From a bacterium (lineage in GTDB: Bacteria > JAMOTN01), in assembly GCA_027062325.1 (NCBI GenBank), contig JAMOTN010000005.1, positions 1-58,935 of the forward strand: 58,935 bases of DNA, in the 5' to 3' direction. This document shows, one piece after another, positions 10,087 through 19,114 of the stretch. A program made the translations under genes and the position numbers. Numbering within the stretch: position 1 is the first letter of the stretch; every line of letters starts with the position of its first letter. Below the pieces are notes generated by a model. That model ran no database searches. It saw only the letters and a program-made list of their open reading frames with translations, and was not told the DNA's origin.

Positions 10087-10947
10087 CTATCCATTAAACG
10101 CGCTAACCATATAACGTGCAAACTCTCTGTAAAGAACTGCTCTAGAATCTAAAAAGTAAACATCAAAACTCCTTCGCAATTCCTCCAATACAGTATAAAC
10201 TCTTGAATAGCAACTCTCCTTCAACTTTTTAGAGCTAATAGGATACACCCCTCCCCAATCTACATCTTCAACCTCATCGTAATCTCCTTCAAACTCATCC
10301 GCATCCCAGACACACCACACATTAGTTCTCTTCCTAGGTAATCTTTTCAAAACTTCTACTGGATAGGCAAGATCAGAAATTAAGTGATATACAACTCCCT
10401 CCTTTTTTTCAAAAGGAATAGGAGGCTCCCTAAAATCTACGAAGTTAATAATTGAAGCCAAATATTCTGGATTTACATTTTTCCCCAGAAGTATCTTTTT
10501 AATTTCCATCTTTCCATTAAAACTAACTACAAAATATATTTCAACCGCATTACGCGCCTTATCCGCTAACCAAGTAATTGCACTTCCTAAAGCTAAAAGA
10601 GCAATCTTTTTAAAACCAACATTCATAGAATTACTGTTGTCCAATACTATAACCGTCTTAGAAGATGCTTCTCTTTCAAACTCCTTAACGTAGTATTTTT
10701 CTGTTCTCGCATAAACTTTCCAATCAACGCGGCTGACAGGATCAAATGGAACATACTCTCGACGTTCAAAAAACTCACCGCTTCCTCCTGGATGCTTTAT
10801 CGTCCCCTCTGCATTTGGAATCGTAAAAGTGGGGTACCGAGTCCGAAAATTTTTCTTTCCAAAATTTATTAAGTATCGAAACACTTCCCAAGCTTTATCT
10901 AATTCTTCCTTTGAAAAAGCCTTATTTTTCGCAATACTACTTGGCAA
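10087..10947 (-). CDS. DUF58 domain protein
   Basis: EFFERREYVPFDPVSRVDWKVYARTEKYYVKEFEREASSKTVIVLDNSNSM, DUF58/VWA signature. Confidence 0.9.
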   Translation of the reverse strand: MPSSIAKNKAFSKEELDKAWEVFRYLINFGKKNFRTRYPTFTIPNAEGTIKHPGGSGEFFERREYVPFDPVSRVDWKVYARTEKYYVKEFEREASSKTVIVLDNSNSMNVGFKKIALLALGSAITWLADKARNAVEIYFVVSFNGKMEIKKILLGKNVNPEYLASIINFVDFREPPIPFEKKEGVVYHLISDLAYPVEVLKRLPRKRTNVWCVWDADEFEGDYDEVEDVDWGGVYPISSKKLKESCYSRVYTVLEELRRSFDVYFLDSRAVLYREFARYMVSAFNG

Positions 10948-10968
10948 ATTATTAATCCCCCCTATTCC

Positions 10969-12009
10969 CTACTCTTTCAATCCCAATCCATACTTTTGAA
11001 GATATTCTTTTCTCAAATACTCAAATGCATTCTTTTTGATAAAAATGAAACACATCACTCCTGAAGCTTTTAAAACATGTAAATTTTTAACATCAGCCTT
11101 AATATGAGAAAATTCTTTCTGTGTAATTCCACTAAGATATGCTTCAGAGTGAAGTGAGTTCCATGAATGCTCATTATAGAAATCCCATAATACCATGTTA
11201 TTTCTAAAAGCAATCTGGAGCAACCCTTCTATCGAATAAATAATAGTATGAGTTGGAGCTTGAAATAGGTGCGTCTTCTCCTTGTATAAATAAAATTGAT
11301 GAGTAGAAGCACAAGGTATCCTTATCACCAACGCTCCCCAATCATCTAAAATTTCTCCCAATTTACTCCAAACTATTTCAGGAGACTCAGTAAAATGCTC
11401 TAAACTATGATTTAGAACAACAACGTCAAACCTTCTATTTAATTCAAACAAACTTTTCTTAAACAATCCAAATTCAACCCAATCTTGATCCAAATACGGA
11501 TCAATTCCTAAAATCTCACCGCTAAATCCAAGCAATTTTAAAAGGAGCACAAATCTACCAGTACCACATCCAACATCCAATACACTTTTATAATTTTTTT
11601 TAAACATCTTCTCAAGCAATCTCAACTTAGCCAATGCCAAAATATAATTCATGTCTCCATGCCACTTCCCAAAGTTTGCGTATAACTCAGCAACTCCCGA
11701 AAAACCCTTCAATACAGCTTTCATTATCAATTTTTTCAGAAAAGTATAACGCTCATTTAGCTGTTTCCACACTAGTTGAGGAGTCAAGCTCAAAGAATAG
11801 TACTCATCATGATAATAATTAGAAAAATCTTCTGGAATATCTACCAAGTGCCACGAGCCACAAAATGGACATTTCCTATAAATAAATTCCTCATCATATC
11901 CAAATTCCATTTCGGGAACTTTCTGCTCCTCAAACCCAGAACCTTCTACTTTTTTTAGACACACGGGGCATACTTTTTCTTCAATGTATTCCTTAATAGT
12001 TTTGCTCAT
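10969..12009 (-). CDS. Class I SAM-dependent methyltransferase with N-terminal CxxC zinc-binding region
   Basis: CPVC..CPFCG N-terminal pairs; VLDVGCGTGRFVLLLKLLGFSGEILGIDP; LNHSLEHF. Confidence 0.8.
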   Translation of the reverse strand: MSKTIKEYIEEKVCPVCLKKVEGSGFEEQKVPEMEFGYDEEFIYRKCPFCGSWHLVDIPEDFSNYYHDEYYSLSLTPQLVWKQLNERYTFLKKLIMKAVLKGFSGVAELYANFGKWHGDMNYILALAKLRLLEKMFKKNYKSVLDVGCGTGRFVLLLKLLGFSGEILGIDPYLDQDWVEFGLFKKSLFELNRRFDVVVLNHSLEHFTESPEIVWSKLGEILDDWGALVIRIPCASTHQFYLYKEKTHLFQAPTHTIIYSIEGLLQIAFRNNMVLWDFYNEHSWNSLHSEAYLSGITQKEFSHIKADVKNLHVLKASGVMCFIFIKKNAFEYLRKEYLQKYGLGLKE

Positions 12010-12022
12010 TCGATTATTCCCC

Positions 12023-12205
12023 CTATAATTTTCTGACCGAAGACATCAGTAATAACACACTTTTCCAATTACTCCACTTCAAAATTTCCATCCACATCTT
12101 TAACCTAACATCTCCATCTTCAACAATCTCAATCTTAGATAAAATATTTGAAATAACTCCCACACATGAAACTGCAAACACCACGTCCACACCTTCTAAA
12201 AGTAT
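12023..12205 (-). pseudogene. Possible gene remnant (open frame without convincing start, ends at TAG)
   Basis: Minus-strand read: ILLEGVDVVFAVSCVGVISNILSKIEIVEDGDVRLKMWMEILKWSNWKSVLLLMSSVRKL*. Protein-like composition, no obvious RBS; family not identified. Confidence 0.3.
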
Positions 12206-12522
12206 TTAAAACTACAACCACTTGTAATCCCATTTATAAATAAATTCAGGAAAATAATAAAAAACATCTTATCCAAAATTTTTCCCAACTTATTAGATGC
12301 TTCCATATACAACCCATAAAGTATTATCCGACTTTTTACAAAAGAACTCAAATCTGTCAGCTTAAATACAACACAATTTCCAATTTTATTAAGCAAGCTG
12401 TAAAATTTATCAAACCACTCAGTTGATTCTTCTTTAATTTTGTTTCTCTTTTTAAAAAAACTCAATAGTTTGAGCGAAAAACACTTCTCACTATCAAGAA
12501 ACTCTATTACGCCAAGACTCAT
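12196..12522 (-). CDS. Hypothetical protein or gene remnant
   Basis: 108 aa ORF from track; no recognisable motif; flanked by open fragments in other frames. Confidence 0.3.
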   Translation of the reverse strand: MSLGVIEFLDSEKCFSLKLLSFFKKRNKIKEESTEWFDKFYSLLNKIGNCVVFKLTDLSSFVKSRIILYGLYMEASNKLGKILDKMFFIIFLNLFINGITSGCSFKYF

Positions 12523-12625
12523 AGTAAAGCTTTATACCCTCCACACTCATCCTAAACACTTTAACTGCATTTTTCCATGAAAGTTTTCCATTTTTTCCTA
12601 CTTCTACAAAATTTATATATAAACA
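12494..12625 (-). pseudogene. Possible gene remnant (C-terminal-like fragment)
   Basis: Open frame between stops reads CLYINFVEVGKNGKLSWKNAVKVFRMSVEGIKLYYESWRNRVS*, no start/RBS; overlaps ORF 12196-12522 in another frame. Confidence 0.3.
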
Positions 12626-12700
12626 CTAAATCTTCTTAAACTTAAAAAATGATGCGCCTCACAATCTTTAAAATTCTGTAATTTATACATAATTAAAATA

Positions 12701-13648
12701 TCAACCTATCTTTTCCACAACGCTATCCACTATGTCAATAGCCCTAACTCTTTCAGCTTGTGCTTCAAAGTTTAATACTAATCTATGCGGTAATACCCAT
12801 CGAGCTGCTTCTCTTATATCTTTCTCTTCCACTGCTCCTCTTTCATCAACTAAAACAAAAGCCTTAGCTAAATTTACCAGGTGCTCTGCCGCCCTCGGCC
12901 CTGCCCCCCATTCCACATAGCGTGAAACCTCATAAATTTCACTTTTCTCAGGACGGGTAGCCTGCACTATCTTAACTGCAAGTTCTATCAATACATCTGA
13001 AATTGGTACCTTTTGCACTTCCTTCTGATAAAATAAAATATCATCTTTTGTTAAAACTGGGTTTATATCCTCTATAGAACCTGTAACTTTTTTAACTATA
13101 GCTATTTCATCTTCAAATTCAGGATATTCAAGCCAAATTGAGGTATAGAATCTATCAAGCTCTGCTTCTGGAAGTGGATAAGTCCCCTCTTGTTCTATTG
13201 GATTTTGAGTAGCTATGACAAAGAAAGGTTTTGGTAGATGATAAGTTTTTCCCGCATAAGTCACCTGTCTTTCCTGCATCGCCTCTAATAAAGCCGCTTG
13301 CGTTTTGGGAGGTGTACGATTTATTTCGTCTGCTAAAACAACGTTTGAAAATACAGGTCCCTTTACAAATACAAATTTTCTTTTTCCATCAACTTCCTGC
13401 AAAATTTCAGTGCCAGTTATATCTGTGGGCATTAAATCAGGGGTAAATTGTATACGCGAGAGACTCATATTAGTAACTTTTGCCATAGTTTCCGCTAAAC
13501 GAGTCTTAGCAAGCCCAGGAACTCCTATCAACAAAACATGACCATTAACAAACCAATTTGCAAGAATCACGCGAACGTATTTTTTATATCCAACTATAGT
13601 CTTTTCAACTTCCTTTAAGACCTTATCGTAAATACTCAATCTTATCAC
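12701..13648 (-). CDS. MoxR-family AAA+ ATPase
   Basis: LIGVPGLAKTRLAETMA, RIQFTPDLMPTDITG, VLADEINRTPPKTQAALLEAMQERQVT, ATQNPIEQEGTYPLPEAELDRF. Confidence 0.95.
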   Translation of the reverse strand: MIRLSIYDKVLKEVEKTIVGYKKYVRVILANWFVNGHVLLIGVPGLAKTRLAETMAKVTNMSLSRIQFTPDLMPTDITGTEILQEVDGKRKFVFVKGPVFSNVVLADEINRTPPKTQAALLEAMQERQVTYAGKTYHLPKPFFVIATQNPIEQEGTYPLPEAELDRFYTSIWLEYPEFEDEIAIVKKVTGSIEDINPVLTKDDILFYQKEVQKVPISDVLIELAVKIVQATRPEKSEIYEVSRYVEWGAGPRAAEHLVNLAKAFVLVDERGAVEEKDIREAARWVLPHRLVLNFEAQAERVRAIDIVDSVVEKIG

Positions 13649-13668
13649 CCTCTGGCAAGCTTATCAAA

Positions 13669-13890
13669 CTAACTCTTTTTTTCTCCCAACTCACTTTCTT
13701 CCACCCGCTTTTCTTCAGGTAAACTTTCCTCTTCTTTCTCCCTCGCAACTAATTTTGCTTTCTGCTCTATTTCTTCAATTATTATCCTTTCTTCAATGTA
13801 GTAAAGAATCGCAGCAACAACCAAAAATGAAACCACCATCAAACCAATCAATGCAAAAACGTTCCTCAAGAAATTAAACATATCTATCAC
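13669..13890 (-). CDS. Small single-TM protein with charged C-terminal tail
   Basis: 73 aa ORF; hydrophobic VFALIGLMVVSFLVVAAILYYI then Glu/Lys-rich tail; upstream of MoxR in same direction. Confidence 0.5.
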   Translation of the reverse strand: MIDMFNFLRNVFALIGLMVVSFLVVAAILYYIEERIIIEEIEQKAKLVAREKEEESLPEEKRVEESELGEKKS

Positions 13891-14374
13891 TCCTTGAAAT
13901 TTCTCTATCCTGTCATTTTTTTATTTTATCACAAACTTTATTCCAAGATTAAGAATCAAAATTCCTTAAGTTATCCTGTAAAAGATCTTATTTAAAATCT
14001 AAAAATAGAATTCTCTCTGCCAGACAATTCTCCCTCTATCAATCTCATAGAATCTTTGCTAAAAAACCTTGTAGGGAGTGATTATTTCCCTCATACCCAT
14101 ACCCCATAAGCTTTCCTTATTCTTCTCTTCAACAGAAAAATTCAAATATTTATGATCACCCCATCAATCTCCCAAAACTATTCTAGTAGAAACAATTAAA
14201 TACATCTTACACTTTAAGGAAATTATCTTGGAAGAATTATCTGCGCAAATCCTAAATAATCTGTTCTAATATGAATTTTCTCAAAATTGTAAAATAAATT
14301 CTTAATACTCAAAATTAATATTTCTCATATTTTGAATTTACCCTACAATTTCACAATAGCAAATCATCTATTCA

Positions 14375-15322
14375 TTATTCCAGCAAACTTTTTACTGCCC
14401 TTATAATTTCTAATATTCTCTTAAAGTCCAAGCCAGATCTAATAATAGTTTTTAAGTTGTAAACCAAAACCTCAGGAAGAGTATTGAAATATTTAAAAAT
14501 CAAATATGCAAGATTTCTCTCCCTAAAAAACTCAAATCTATCTTCTGCAAAACTTTTAAACTTTCTTGAATCTTCAAGATCAACAATTCCCTCAAACCCT
14601 GTAACAAAAAATCTACCACCCTTTTCTTTCAAACGCAAGTTCCACTCCGTATCATCTCCATACAGAAACATCCTCTCATCAGGAAACCCATTTCTCTTTA
14701 CCACTTTGATATTAAAAAGCTTTCCTCCCCACGGGGGATAAAAAGAAGCAGAAACTGGTAAAATAAGCTTTGTCTCTTCTAAAAACTTTTCAACATAAGG
14801 GTAAAGGCGAGCCACCTCCTTATCTCTATCCAAAATTTTCAAAACCTTAAGCATTTTAACAACTATATTCTTCACATCAACGATCATATCAGTATCATAA
14901 TACCCAAACAAAGCCTTTACTATATATCTTTTTAAAAAAACTGCATTATGACGGTGTAACCTCGCAATCTGAATCACAGTTCTATCATCCAATAGCCACG
15001 CATATCTTTTTAGTAAGTGTTTAACAACTCCTCTTTTTAAAATATTGTCGTCATCTAGTAAAACTACATATCCTTCTGGGACATTTGATACTGCAAACTC
15101 CAAACCTAACTTAAATCCACCCGCAGACCCCAAGTTTTTAGTAGTTTTTATAACTTTTAAATTTGGGGAAGAAACATACTCCTCAACTCCTTCCCATTCA
15201 ATCGCATTTTCCACCACAACCACAAAGTCTGTTTCTTCAAGAGCTCTTTTTACCACAGGTAAAACCTTTTCCTTTCTCTTTCCGTAAGTTACAACTATTG
15301 CGAGAATATCCGGCATATACAC
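14375..15322 (-). CDS. Glycosyltransferase family 2
   Basis: ILAIVVTYGKR..., KTTKNLGSAGGFKLGLEFA, VVLLDDDN, FLYGDDTEWNLRLKEKG. Confidence 0.9.
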   Translation of the reverse strand: MYMPDILAIVVTYGKRKEKVLPVVKRALEETDFVVVVENAIEWEGVEEYVSSPNLKVIKTTKNLGSAGGFKLGLEFAVSNVPEGYVVLLDDDNILKRGVVKHLLKRYAWLLDDRTVIQIARLHRHNAVFLKRYIVKALFGYYDTDMIVDVKNIVVKMLKVLKILDRDKEVARLYPYVEKFLEETKLILPVSASFYPPWGGKLFNIKVVKRNGFPDERMFLYGDDTEWNLRLKEKGGRFFVTGFEGIVDLEDSRKFKSFAEDRFEFFRERNLAYLIFKYFNTLPEVLVYNLKTIIRSGLDFKRILEIIRAVKSLLE

Positions 15323-15426
15323 GCCCCCTCTAAAAATTCCAAGGTAAAATAACAGTTTCTTTCTCTCTTTTTAAAAGTAAAACACATACCTTCCTCTACA
15401 ATTTTCAAATCACTGAATTAGATCCA

Positions 15427-16014
15427 CTAGCCTCTAAACAACTCCAACTCTTCCATATGATCTACTAATACATTGGCACTTTTATCCTTCTCCGATAAAA
15501 CATATTCATCAAAGTAAGGCCATTCAACATTTATATCGGGATCATTCCATGCCAAACTTCTATCATGTTCAGGAGAATAGTATTCATCCACTTTATAATA
15601 TATCAACACATTATCAGTCAAAGTTAAAAAAGCATGTCCAAAACCTTTCGGCACAAGGAGTTGCAACTTGTTGTGCTCAGACAAAACAAAAGCTTCCCAC
15701 TGCTTAAAAGTTAGGGAATTAGGACGTAAATCCACTACAACATCGTAAATAACTCCTTTTATGCAACGAACCAACTTAGTTTGAGCCTTTGGGGGAAGTT
15801 GATAATGAATTCCGCGTAATGTACCTGCTGTTGCACTATAAGACAAATTATCCTGCACAAATTCTATATCTATACCAATCCTCTTAAATTCCTCTCTATT
15901 ATAAGCTTCCATGAAAAAGCCACGTCCATCACCAAACACTTTCTGTTTTATTACTTTAACTGCACCACCAAAGTGAGTAGATACTACTTCAAACTTCATA
16001 TTTACCCCCTCCAA
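15427..16014 (-). CDS. rfbC: dTDP-4-dehydrorhamnose 3,5-epimerase
   Basis: DGRGFFMEAYNREEF, FVQDNLSYSATAGTLRGIHYQLPP, KLVRCIKGVIYDVVVDLR, VPKGFGHAFLTL. Confidence 0.95.
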   Translation of the reverse strand: MEGVNMKFEVVSTHFGGAVKVIKQKVFGDGRGFFMEAYNREEFKRIGIDIEFVQDNLSYSATAGTLRGIHYQLPPKAQTKLVRCIKGVIYDVVVDLRPNSLTFKQWEAFVLSEHNKLQLLVPKGFGHAFLTLTDNVLIYYKVDEYYSPEHDRSLAWNDPDINVEWPYFDEYVLSEKDKSANVLVDHMEELELFRG

Positions 16015-16018
16015 AGGA

Positions 16019-16912
16019 TTACTTTAATGACTCTACATATTCACTCACAATATTCTTGAGGTAAGTTGAGTACTCTGTACCCTTAAATAACTTTGCCCGT
16101 CTTATCAATGTTTTTTCATCAATCCAACCGTTAAGATAAGCTATTTCTTCAAGACAGGCAATCATCAAACCAGCTCTATCTTCAATAGTAGCAACAAAAT
16201 TACTCGCCTCCAAAAATGCATCATAAGTGCCGGCATCAAACCACACAAATCCTCTTCCTAACCTATAAAAGCTCAACTTATTCTCTTCTAGATACATCTC
16301 ATTTAAAGAAGTAATCTCATATTCTCCACGCGCAGAAGGCTCTATTTTTTCAATTCTTTCAAATGCTGTCTCATCATATATGTAAAGTCCAACAACTGCC
16401 CAGTTTGAACGTGGATACCTAGGCTTTTCTACAAGCCTTACAGGCTCACCCTCATCATCAAATTCCACCACTCCAAAGCGTTCTGGATCCCTCACCCAGT
16501 AAGCAAAATTTACAGCGCCACCATTATTTTCTACATGATAAACCGCTTCCTGCAAAATCTTAGGTAAATTGTGCCCGTAGAAAATATTATCTCCAAGGAT
16601 AACCATAAATTTTTCTCTTCCAACGTACTCTCTTACCTGATATACCGCATCTGCAAGTCCCCGTGGAGCATTTTGAGGGATGTAAGTAATATCCAGTCCT
16701 AACTCTTTCCCATTTCCGAACAAGCGTCTAAATTGATCTATATCCTCTGGGTTAGTAACAATTGCAATTTCTCTTATCCCTGCCAACATTAAAACAGAAA
16801 TAGGGTAGTATACCATGGGTTTGTTATACACAGGAAGTAGATGCTTATTAGTAACCAAGGTTAATGGATACAAACGTGTACCACGTCCTCCTGCCAAAAC
16901 TATTCCTTTCAA
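16019..16912 (-). CDS. rfbA: Glucose-1-phosphate thymidylyltransferase (start re-assigned to TTG at 16912)
   Basis: (M)KGIVLAGGRGTRLYPLT...; GGGGAG RBS 8 nt upstream of TTG; the longer ORF-track start (17014) adds a non-homologous leader overlapping the carbamoyltransferase fragment. Confidence 0.9.
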   Translation of the reverse strand: MKGIVLAGGRGTRLYPLTLVTNKHLLPVYNKPMVYYPISVLMLAGIREIAIVTNPEDIDQFRRLFGNGKELGLDITYIPQNAPRGLADAVYQVREYVGREKFMVILGDNIFYGHNLPKILQEAVYHVENNGGAVNFAYWVRDPERFGVVEFDDEGEPVRLVEKPRYPRSNWAVVGLYIYDETAFERIEKIEPSARGEYEITSLNEMYLEENKLSFYRLGRGFVWFDAGTYDAFLEASNFVATIEDRAGLMIACLEEIAYLNGWIDEKTLIRRAKLFKGTEYSTYLKNIVSEYVESLK

Positions 16913-16913
16913 C

Positions 16914-17417
16914 TCACTCACTCCCCAAAACGAAGTATTTTCTCTCATAAGGTGAAGGATAAAAAGCACTAGCTGCAGGGGACAAATGATGCTCTGTAAA
17001 AAGAATGGGAACATTTCTTACTTTATCTTCATCAAACTTTTCTTCAAGTAATCTTTTTTCTGTCGCTTTGAGTTTACTGCAAACATTATCCTTCAGAAAC
17101 AATTTTTTCTTCATCCATACCATCATAGAGTCAATGAATTGGAAGACTCCTTTGAGAGCAAAAGCATAGTAAGTTTCGATCAATCTATCAAACTTCAGGA
17201 AAGGCTTATCGTAGAAAATAACTGCATCTAGCTCACTTATCAAAGTTCCAGCCCACTTAAGAACATTGTTTATAGCATTAACAAGAAACAAAGGATCATG
17301 CTTTTCTCTAGTAAACCTCTCTTCCTGAGCTGCTGCTACTATTAAATCTGGATGTTCATCATCTATCAAGCACGCACCTGCATCGTGATAAAAAGCTGAA
17401 ATCCCAAGAATTTCCAT
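16914..17417 (-). pseudogene. Truncated carbamoyltransferase (NodU/SxtI-like), N-terminal about 160 residues only
   Basis: MEILGISAFYHDAGACLI...AAAQEERFTREKHD...VIFYDKPFLKFDRLIETY...FTEHHLSPAASAFYPSPYE then non-homologous RKYFVLGSE*; remainder of the enzyme missing. Confidence 0.8.
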
Positions 17418-17430
17418 ACTTTATCCTCCT

Positions 17431-17532
17431 TTAAAACAAGGTATATATGAAAGGTGCAACAGGCGGAGCTGGAGACGTTGTAAGTGAGCTCAAAGCAACC
17501 ACATGCACAAGCCACCACTTTTTATTCTCCAT
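17431..17532 (-). CDS. DUF5989-family-like small membrane protein (possibly degraded; start uncertain)
   Basis: Minus-strand read MENKKWWLVHVVALSSLTTSPAPPVAPFIYTLF*; the KKWW...APFIYTLF pattern is typical of DUF5989 proteins near carbamoyltransferases. Not in the ORF track. Confidence 0.65.
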   Translation of the reverse strand: MENKKWWLVHVVALSSLTTSPAPPVAPFIYTLF

Positions 17533-17572
17533 GAGAAATTTTCCAAACTCTTTATCTATACCCTCCCACCAC

Positions 17573-17950
17573 TTAATACAACCTTTCAAAACTCTCTCTA
17601 CTAAACTCCTTATTCACTTCTTCCCAACTAGTATCACTATTCTTCAATCTAAGCCTTTCTTCCTTGAAAATAAATCTCTTGAGAAAACCAATAGGAGTTA
17701 TTACTAGTAAAAAGATAAAAAACAGCAACACTCTAGACACATATTCAAAAATCTTCTCAACAGCTATAAGCAATTTTCTTAAAACTTCAGCAGCTTGATG
17801 CGCAAAAAACAAGGTAGCAATATTTAAAATCAGAATTCCCCATACAAAATACCAGCTTTTAAAAATTAACACTAGAATTGCCAATAAATTCAATACCATA
17901 AAAATCTCTTTAGCTCCTTCAAAATCCATTTTATCCATCAAATCTAACAC
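17573..17950 (-). CDS. SxtJ-like membrane protein
   Basis: Hydrophobic 125 aa protein with TPIGFLKRFIF motif; position directly upstream of DUF5989/carbamoyltransferase. Confidence 0.65.
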   Translation of the reverse strand: MLDLMDKMDFEGAKEIFMVLNLLAILVLIFKSWYFVWGILILNIATLFFAHQAAEVLRKLLIAVEKIFEYVSRVLLFFIFLLVITPIGFLKRFIFKEERLRLKNSDTSWEEVNKEFSRESFERLY

Positions 17951-18022
17951 TCTCCATCATCAAATATGTTGTGATTTCAATATTAAATTATAGCATTTTA
18001 TCCCTAGACTAACCACAATAAT

Positions 18023-18054
18023 TAAAAAAAAAGGCAGCGCCATATGGCGCTGCC
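18023..18054 (-). terminator. Rho-independent terminator of rplJ-rplL
   Basis: Perfect 22-nt palindrome GGCAGCGCCATATGGCGCTGCC (18033-18054) followed on the minus strand by a long T tract. Confidence 0.93.
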
Positions 18055-18088
18055 CCATTGAGCCAAAATATGAGCAAAGTTAACATCT

Positions 18089-18469
18089 TTACTTAACCTC
18101 AACTTCTGCTCCTGCTTCCTCAAGCTGCTTTTTAATCTCTTCTGCCTCTTCTTTGCTGATTCCTTCCTTAACTGCTTTTGGAGCAGAATCAACAAGGGCT
18201 TTTGCTTCCTTCAAACCAAGACCTGTTATCTGACGAACCGCCTTGATAACTTGTATCTTGTTGCTTCCTGCACTCTTCAAAATTACGTCGAATTCAGTCT
18301 TTTCTTCAGCCTCTGCTCCGCCTGCTGCACCTGCCGCGCCAGGTACTGCTGCAACTGCAACAGGTGCTGCTGCGCTAACGCCCCATCTATCTTCCAAAGT
18401 CTTGATAAGATCGTTCAACTCAACAACTGTCATCTTTTCCAAAGCTTCTATAAGCTGCTCCTTATCCAT
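18089..18469 (-). CDS. rplL: 50S ribosomal protein L7/L12
   Basis: [41 protein letters not shown]...[33 protein letters not shown]. Confidence 0.98.
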   Translation of the reverse strand: MDKEQLIEALEKMTVVELNDLIKTLEDRWGVSAAAPVAVAAVPGAAGAAGGAEAEEKTEFDVILKSAGSNKIQVIKAVRQITGLGLKEAKALVDSAPKAVKEGISKEEAEEIKKQLEEAGAEVEVK

Positions 18470-18505
18470 CTAAAACACCTCCCAATTTTTTCCTTAGTAA
18501 TAAAA

Positions 18506-19051
18506 TTAACCTTCAAGCTGCTCTTTTCTTCTTGTCAATACATTCACCAAGCGGCTCGGCGCATTGAGAAGGTGAAGGAGGTTGCGCATAGGTGCCTGCA
18601 ACACTCCCAAGAACATTGCCTGAAGCTCCTGCTTGGATGGTAGTTTTGCAAGAGCCTCGGCTTCTTTCTTCTCGTAAACCTTACCCTCAAAATACACGCC
18701 GCGCAGCACAAGGTGCTCGTATTCTTTACCGAGATCCACAACACTCTTTAAAACATCTATCGGATCATCGGCAAACATCACCATAGTTGGCCCAACAACC
18801 AACTTGCTTATCTCCTCTTTTCCAGCCTCTTTCAAGGCTATTTTGAAAAGAGTGTTTTTAACAACCTTGGGCTTGACTCCTTTCTTCTTAAGCTCACTTC
18901 TCACCTTATTTATCTGCTCCGCATCCAAGCCAATCCAATCGACAAATACGATAGCATTAGCACTCTCTATCCGCTCTTTAAGCTTAGATACGTATTCAAC
19001 TTTGTCCGGACGCGGAGTTGCTCTTCCCTTTTTCCCAGACACGCATTTCAC
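18506..19051 (-). CDS. rplJ: 50S ribosomal protein L10
   Basis: NAIVFVDWIGLDAEQINKVRSELKKKGVKPKVVKNTLFKIAL...; directly upstream of rplL. Confidence 0.95.
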   Translation of the reverse strand: MKCVSGKKGRATPRPDKVEYVSKLKERIESANAIVFVDWIGLDAEQINKVRSELKKKGVKPKVVKNTLFKIALKEAGKEEISKLVVGPTMVMFADDPIDVLKSVVDLGKEYEHLVLRGVYFEGKVYEKKEAEALAKLPSKQELQAMFLGVLQAPMRNLLHLLNAPSRLVNVLTRRKEQLEG

Positions 19052-19114
19052 CCCCTAGCTGCCACGCAGCCTAAAAATTGGGCACACAGCCAATTACTAA
19101 ATACAGCACAACTG

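Noticed and set aside
13891-14374. Possible riboswitch or small RNA in the intergenic gap
   Set aside because: No GC-rich stem, conserved riboswitch core or terminator seen; retained only as a low-interest unexplained gap.
16913-17014. N-terminal extension of the rfbA ORF (MFPFFLQSIICPLQLVLFILHLMRENTSFWGVSEL)
   Set aside because: Looks like a TM leader but overlaps the carbamoyltransferase fragment in another frame; canonical start is KGIVLAGG with its own RBS.
18243-18643. Cys-rich plus ORF ([21 protein letters not shown])
   Set aside because: Antisense to the Ala-rich hinge of rplL; GCT/GCA codons read backward give Cys/Ser. No RBS, no independent support.
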